Shown here: piece by piece, positions 61,891-64,000 of the stretch | Layout: each line of letters opens with the position of its first letter | How positions within the stretch are numbered: position 1 is the stretch's first letter | NCBI GenBank assembly: GCA_024228935.1 | Contig: JAAESX010000192.1 | Coordinates: forward strand, 40,793-104,792 | Direction: 5' to 3' | DNA length: 64,000 bases | Source: Pseudomonadota bacterium | Lineage (GTDB): Bacteria; Myxococcota_A; UBA796; CAJQPC01 | Translations under genes and position numbers: made by a program | The notes under the pieces: model-generated | What the model saw: only the letters and a program-made list of their open reading frames with translations | Told to the model about the DNA's origin: nothing | Database searches by the model: none

Positions 61891-63905
61891 GCCGCAGCAG
61901 GCTTGTCGAACATCCGGATGATGCGGTCGTAGATGACCATGCCGACGATGCTGATCACGCCGATGGCGGCGATCCCCCACCAGATGCGGTCCGGCTGGTA
62001 CGTCATGAACAGGAAGGACTGGGCCTCGGGCACCGTGCTTCCCATGACCTCGGCCAGGGTCGGCATGACGTCCGTCTTCTGCAGGGCCTCGACCGCGGCC
62101 GGGTCCTGGCCGAGCTCGATCAGGTGCCGGCGAGCGAGGTTGACCTTGTCGCCGTGCTCCTCGTACGCGTTTCCGGCGAGGATCGAGCCCGCGACCCAAC
62201 CGATGGCCAGCGGCACATTCGCGTAGCCCATGAACAGGCCTTCCTGACCCTTTCTCGCGAGCGTGGCCAGGTACTCCATCTTCTTGGGGCTCGAGAGCAT
62301 CTCGCCGACCGAGAAGACCAGGATGCCGCCCAGGCAGATCCAGCCCATGCTCGCGGTTCCAGCGACGAACGCGCCGATGGTCGCGATGACCATGCCGATG
62401 AGGATGCTGACCAGCGGCCGGACGAAGCCGGACAGGTACGCGAAGCCGACCATCGTGAAGACGATGAGACCGGGGTTCAGGTTGATCATCCACTCGGGGT
62501 TGATCTGGGCGCCTTCCTGGCCCAGCGCCACGAGCTCGGCTGCGCTGTCGGACAGCGTGCCGCGGATGGCGACGAAGCCGCCGATGGCCGCGATGACCCA
62601 GGCGACGATGGCCAGCGGGCGACCGGGGGCCTTCATGGCGCGGGCGATCCCGGCCACGACACCACCGAGGCTGAGCGCGACGAGGCCACCCCAGCCGGGG
62701 ACGGCGTAGTGGAGGCCCAGGGCGAACGCGCCGGCGAAGGCGAGCGTGACGACCGCGAAGGACTGGATCGGGACGTCGGCAGGGGCGCGGCGGTCGGGCC
62801 GGAAAGCCAGCCAGACACTGCCCGCGCAGACACCGCCATAGACGACGGAGAGGAACGCCGCGAGGACGACCGGCACCACGGGGTTCCCGAAGGCGCTGCC
62901 CAGCGACGTGATGATCATCGAGCTGTCGACCCAGTCGTCGATGACGTTGGGCAGCAGGTCGAACACCTGGTTGAACATGAACCAGAAGCCCGAGAAGACG
63001 ATGCAGAACCAGAGCACGCGGTGCTGGAACATGCCGGCGACCGACACGACGAAGACGCTGACCGGGTCGGTCTGGCCCTTGTCGAGCTCCTGCTTCTGCA
63101 CGACGAAGACGACCATGGCGGCGAGGAACAGACCCGCCATCACGACCAGCTGGACGTTCTGGAGGCTGGGGTCTCCGATCGCGGCCCAGGAGGCCCAACC
63201 GGTGAGCGCGACCCACAGGCCGAGGACGACCTTGGCCCAGTTGGCGCTGACGGTCTGCGAGAGATCGGACCAGTTGGCCTTCTGGCCTTCCTCGTCCATC
63301 GCGTGCTCGCCCTGGGTCGGGTCCTTGTAGAAGGGCAGCCACAGGTAGTTGACGGCGACGATGCCGGCGCACGCGATGAACACGTACTTCCAGCTCATCA
63401 GGCGCAGGTAGCCAGCGAGCACCGGGCCGAGGAAGCCACCGACGTTGACCAGCTGGTAGAAGAGCCCCCAGCCGACGCTGGCGTTGCTGTCCTTCAGGGT
63501 CGCGGCGAGCGTGCCCTGGACGCCGGGCTTGAAGATGGCCGTTCCGGCGGCGAGCAGCATGCAGCCTGCGTAGAACAGGCCGTAGTCCTGGAAGTACGCC
63601 ATGAACAGGTAGCCGACGATCTTGATCGCGATGGCGATGGCGATGGTCTTCTTGTGGCCGTACCGGTCCGCAAAGCCGCCCGTGAAGACCGGCAGCATCG
63701 ACTGGACGAAGGCCCAGCCGGCGTAGATGGTTCCCTTCTGGACGTGGGTGAACTCGGGGCCACCCTCCTCCAGCGCCAGGACCATGTAGATCGCGACGAC
63801 CGCGCGGACGCCGTAGTAGGCGAGCCGCTCGAACATCTCCATGACGTTGACGATCCAGAAGCGGTTGTCCAGCCCCTTGATCTGTTCGGACAGAGGTGCA
63901 GCCAT
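61887..63905 (-). CDS. POT/PTR-family proton-dependent oligopeptide transporter
   Basis: A 672-residue major-facilitator protein that would import di- and tripeptides with protons. It starts at ATG 63905 after GAGGA. The family ExxER motif is present in helix 1 (MEMFERLAYYGVRAVVAIYM), as is FADRYGHKKTIAI in loop 2-3 and GTAIFKPGVQGTLAATLKDS in helix 4. About 14 or more hydrophobic segments follow; the extra length comes from an insertion of several helices in the second half and a C-terminal soluble stretch (about 595-640). It is longer than classical POT proteins (450-500) and may belong to a deltaproteobacterial subgroup. Confidence 0.85.
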   Translation of the reverse strand: MAAPLSEQIKGLDNRFWIVNVMEMFERLAYYGVRAVVAIYMVLALEEGGPEFTHVQKGTIYAGWAFVQSMLPVFTGGFADRYGHKKTIAIAIAIKIVGYLFMAYFQDYGLFYAGCMLLAAGTAIFKPGVQGTLAATLKDSNASVGWGLFYQLVNVGGFLGPVLAGYLRLMSWKYVFIACAGIVAVNYLWLPFYKDPTQGEHAMDEEGQKANWSDLSQTVSANWAKVVLGLWVALTGWASWAAIGDPSLQNVQLVVMAGLFLAAMVVFVVQKQELDKGQTDPVSVFVVSVAGMFQHRVLWFCIVFSGFWFMFNQVFDLLPNVIDDWVDSSMIITSLGSAFGNPVVPVVLAAFLSVVYGGVCAGSVWLAFRPDRRAPADVPIQSFAVVTLAFAGAFALGLHYAVPGWGGLVALSLGGVVAGIARAMKAPGRPLAIVAWVIAAIGGFVAIRGTLSDSAAELVALGQEGAQINPEWMINLNPGLIVFTMVGFAYLSGFVRPLVSILIGMVIATIGAFVAGTASMGWICLGGILVFSVGEMLSSPKKMEYLATLARKGQEGLFMGYANVPLAIGWVAGSILAGNAYEEHGDKVNLARRHLIELGQDPAAVEALQKTDVMPTLAEVMGSTVPEAQSFLFMTYQPDRIWWGIAAIGVISIVGMVIYDRIIRMFDKPAAA

Positions 63906-63953
63906 CGGGTCCTCGTTCAAAAGCCCGAGTGGGTAACTCGGCTTTGGAGAGGT

Positions 63954-64000
63954 GCAGTTCGCACCCAACTGCCGGATTCGCGCAGTTCGCACCCAACTGC
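63954..64000. repeat. 28-bp direct repeat with palindromic core, cut by window end
   Basis: GCAGTTCGCACCCAACTGC occurs at 63954-63972 and again at 63982-64000, separated by CGGATTCGC. Each copy is an inverted repeat (GCAGTT-N7-AACTGC). The array probably continues beyond the window. It lies directly upstream of the POT gene. The sequence GCGCAGTTC also begins the 51-bp units at 55145-55297. Confidence 0.9.

Overview
The window is GC-rich (about 70 percent by eye), densely coded DNA from a Gram-negative bacterium that is most likely an uncultured member of the Myxococcota or a related former deltaproteobacterial lineage. The indicators are a PilB-type pilus motor, a CarD/CdnL regulator, a SHOCT-plus-kinase gene, sigma/anti-sigma/FecR cassettes, MopE-like Asp-rich beta-helix lipoproteins, DUF1552 with DUF1592-type proteins, good sigma-54 promoters and a very large share of predicted lipoproteins. 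There are no recognisable rRNA or tRNA genes, no CRISPR array and no transposase. No gene-free stretch exceeds 300 bases.

Layout. 1-2.5 kb (minus): a sigma factor broken by an 11-bp tandem repeat, its anti-sigma factor, and the start of pilB, which is cut by the window edge. 2.5-18.2 kb: mostly secreted proteins, namely a zincin-like lipoprotein, a beta-propeller, two tandem sulfatase-fold lipoproteins, an Asp-rich beta-helix protein, a VIT/vWA protein, a CAP-domain pair and a B12-binding radical SAM enzyme. Three of these genes have near-consensus sigma-54 promoters. 18.2-23.6 kb: an envelope protein/ECF sigma/FecR-like cassette, then a DUF1552 protein and its DUF1592-type partner, which carries a C-terminal CBM2-like domain. 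23.6-30.6 kb (minus): a six-gene run with an FHA-ABC exporter, a PNGase F-like protein and a GDPD lipoprotein. 30.7-36.8 kb: envelope proteins, including a 1014-residue Ig-repeat plus beta-barrel protein.

36.8-50.4 kb mixes decayed genes (a beta-helix gene and a kinase/TPR gene) with housekeeping genes: a cyclophilin, LptF/G-type permeases, CarD, cysS, rph and rdgB. 50.4-61 kb holds a histidine kinase, a haem and envelope protein cluster (P460, mono- and dihaem cytochromes, ferritin-like lipoprotein), several disrupted genes, a 51-bp palindromic repeat array and a short GspE-family ATPase. The window ends with a POT-family peptide transporter and the start of another palindromic repeat array.

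Three features run across the window. About twenty lipoproteins start with an extremely short, uncharged signal peptide (6-10 residues before the cysteine). Two genes are put out of frame by 11-bp tandem repeats, and in each case removing one unit would restore the frame. At least eight other genes carry frameshifts, internal deletions or in-frame stops. Recent decay, phase variation or assembly error could each explain some of these, and the sequence alone does not decide between them. Starts are often coupled to the preceding stop (ATGA, GTGA, TGATG), so much of the region is probably read as operons. All identifications come from reading motifs; no database search was run.
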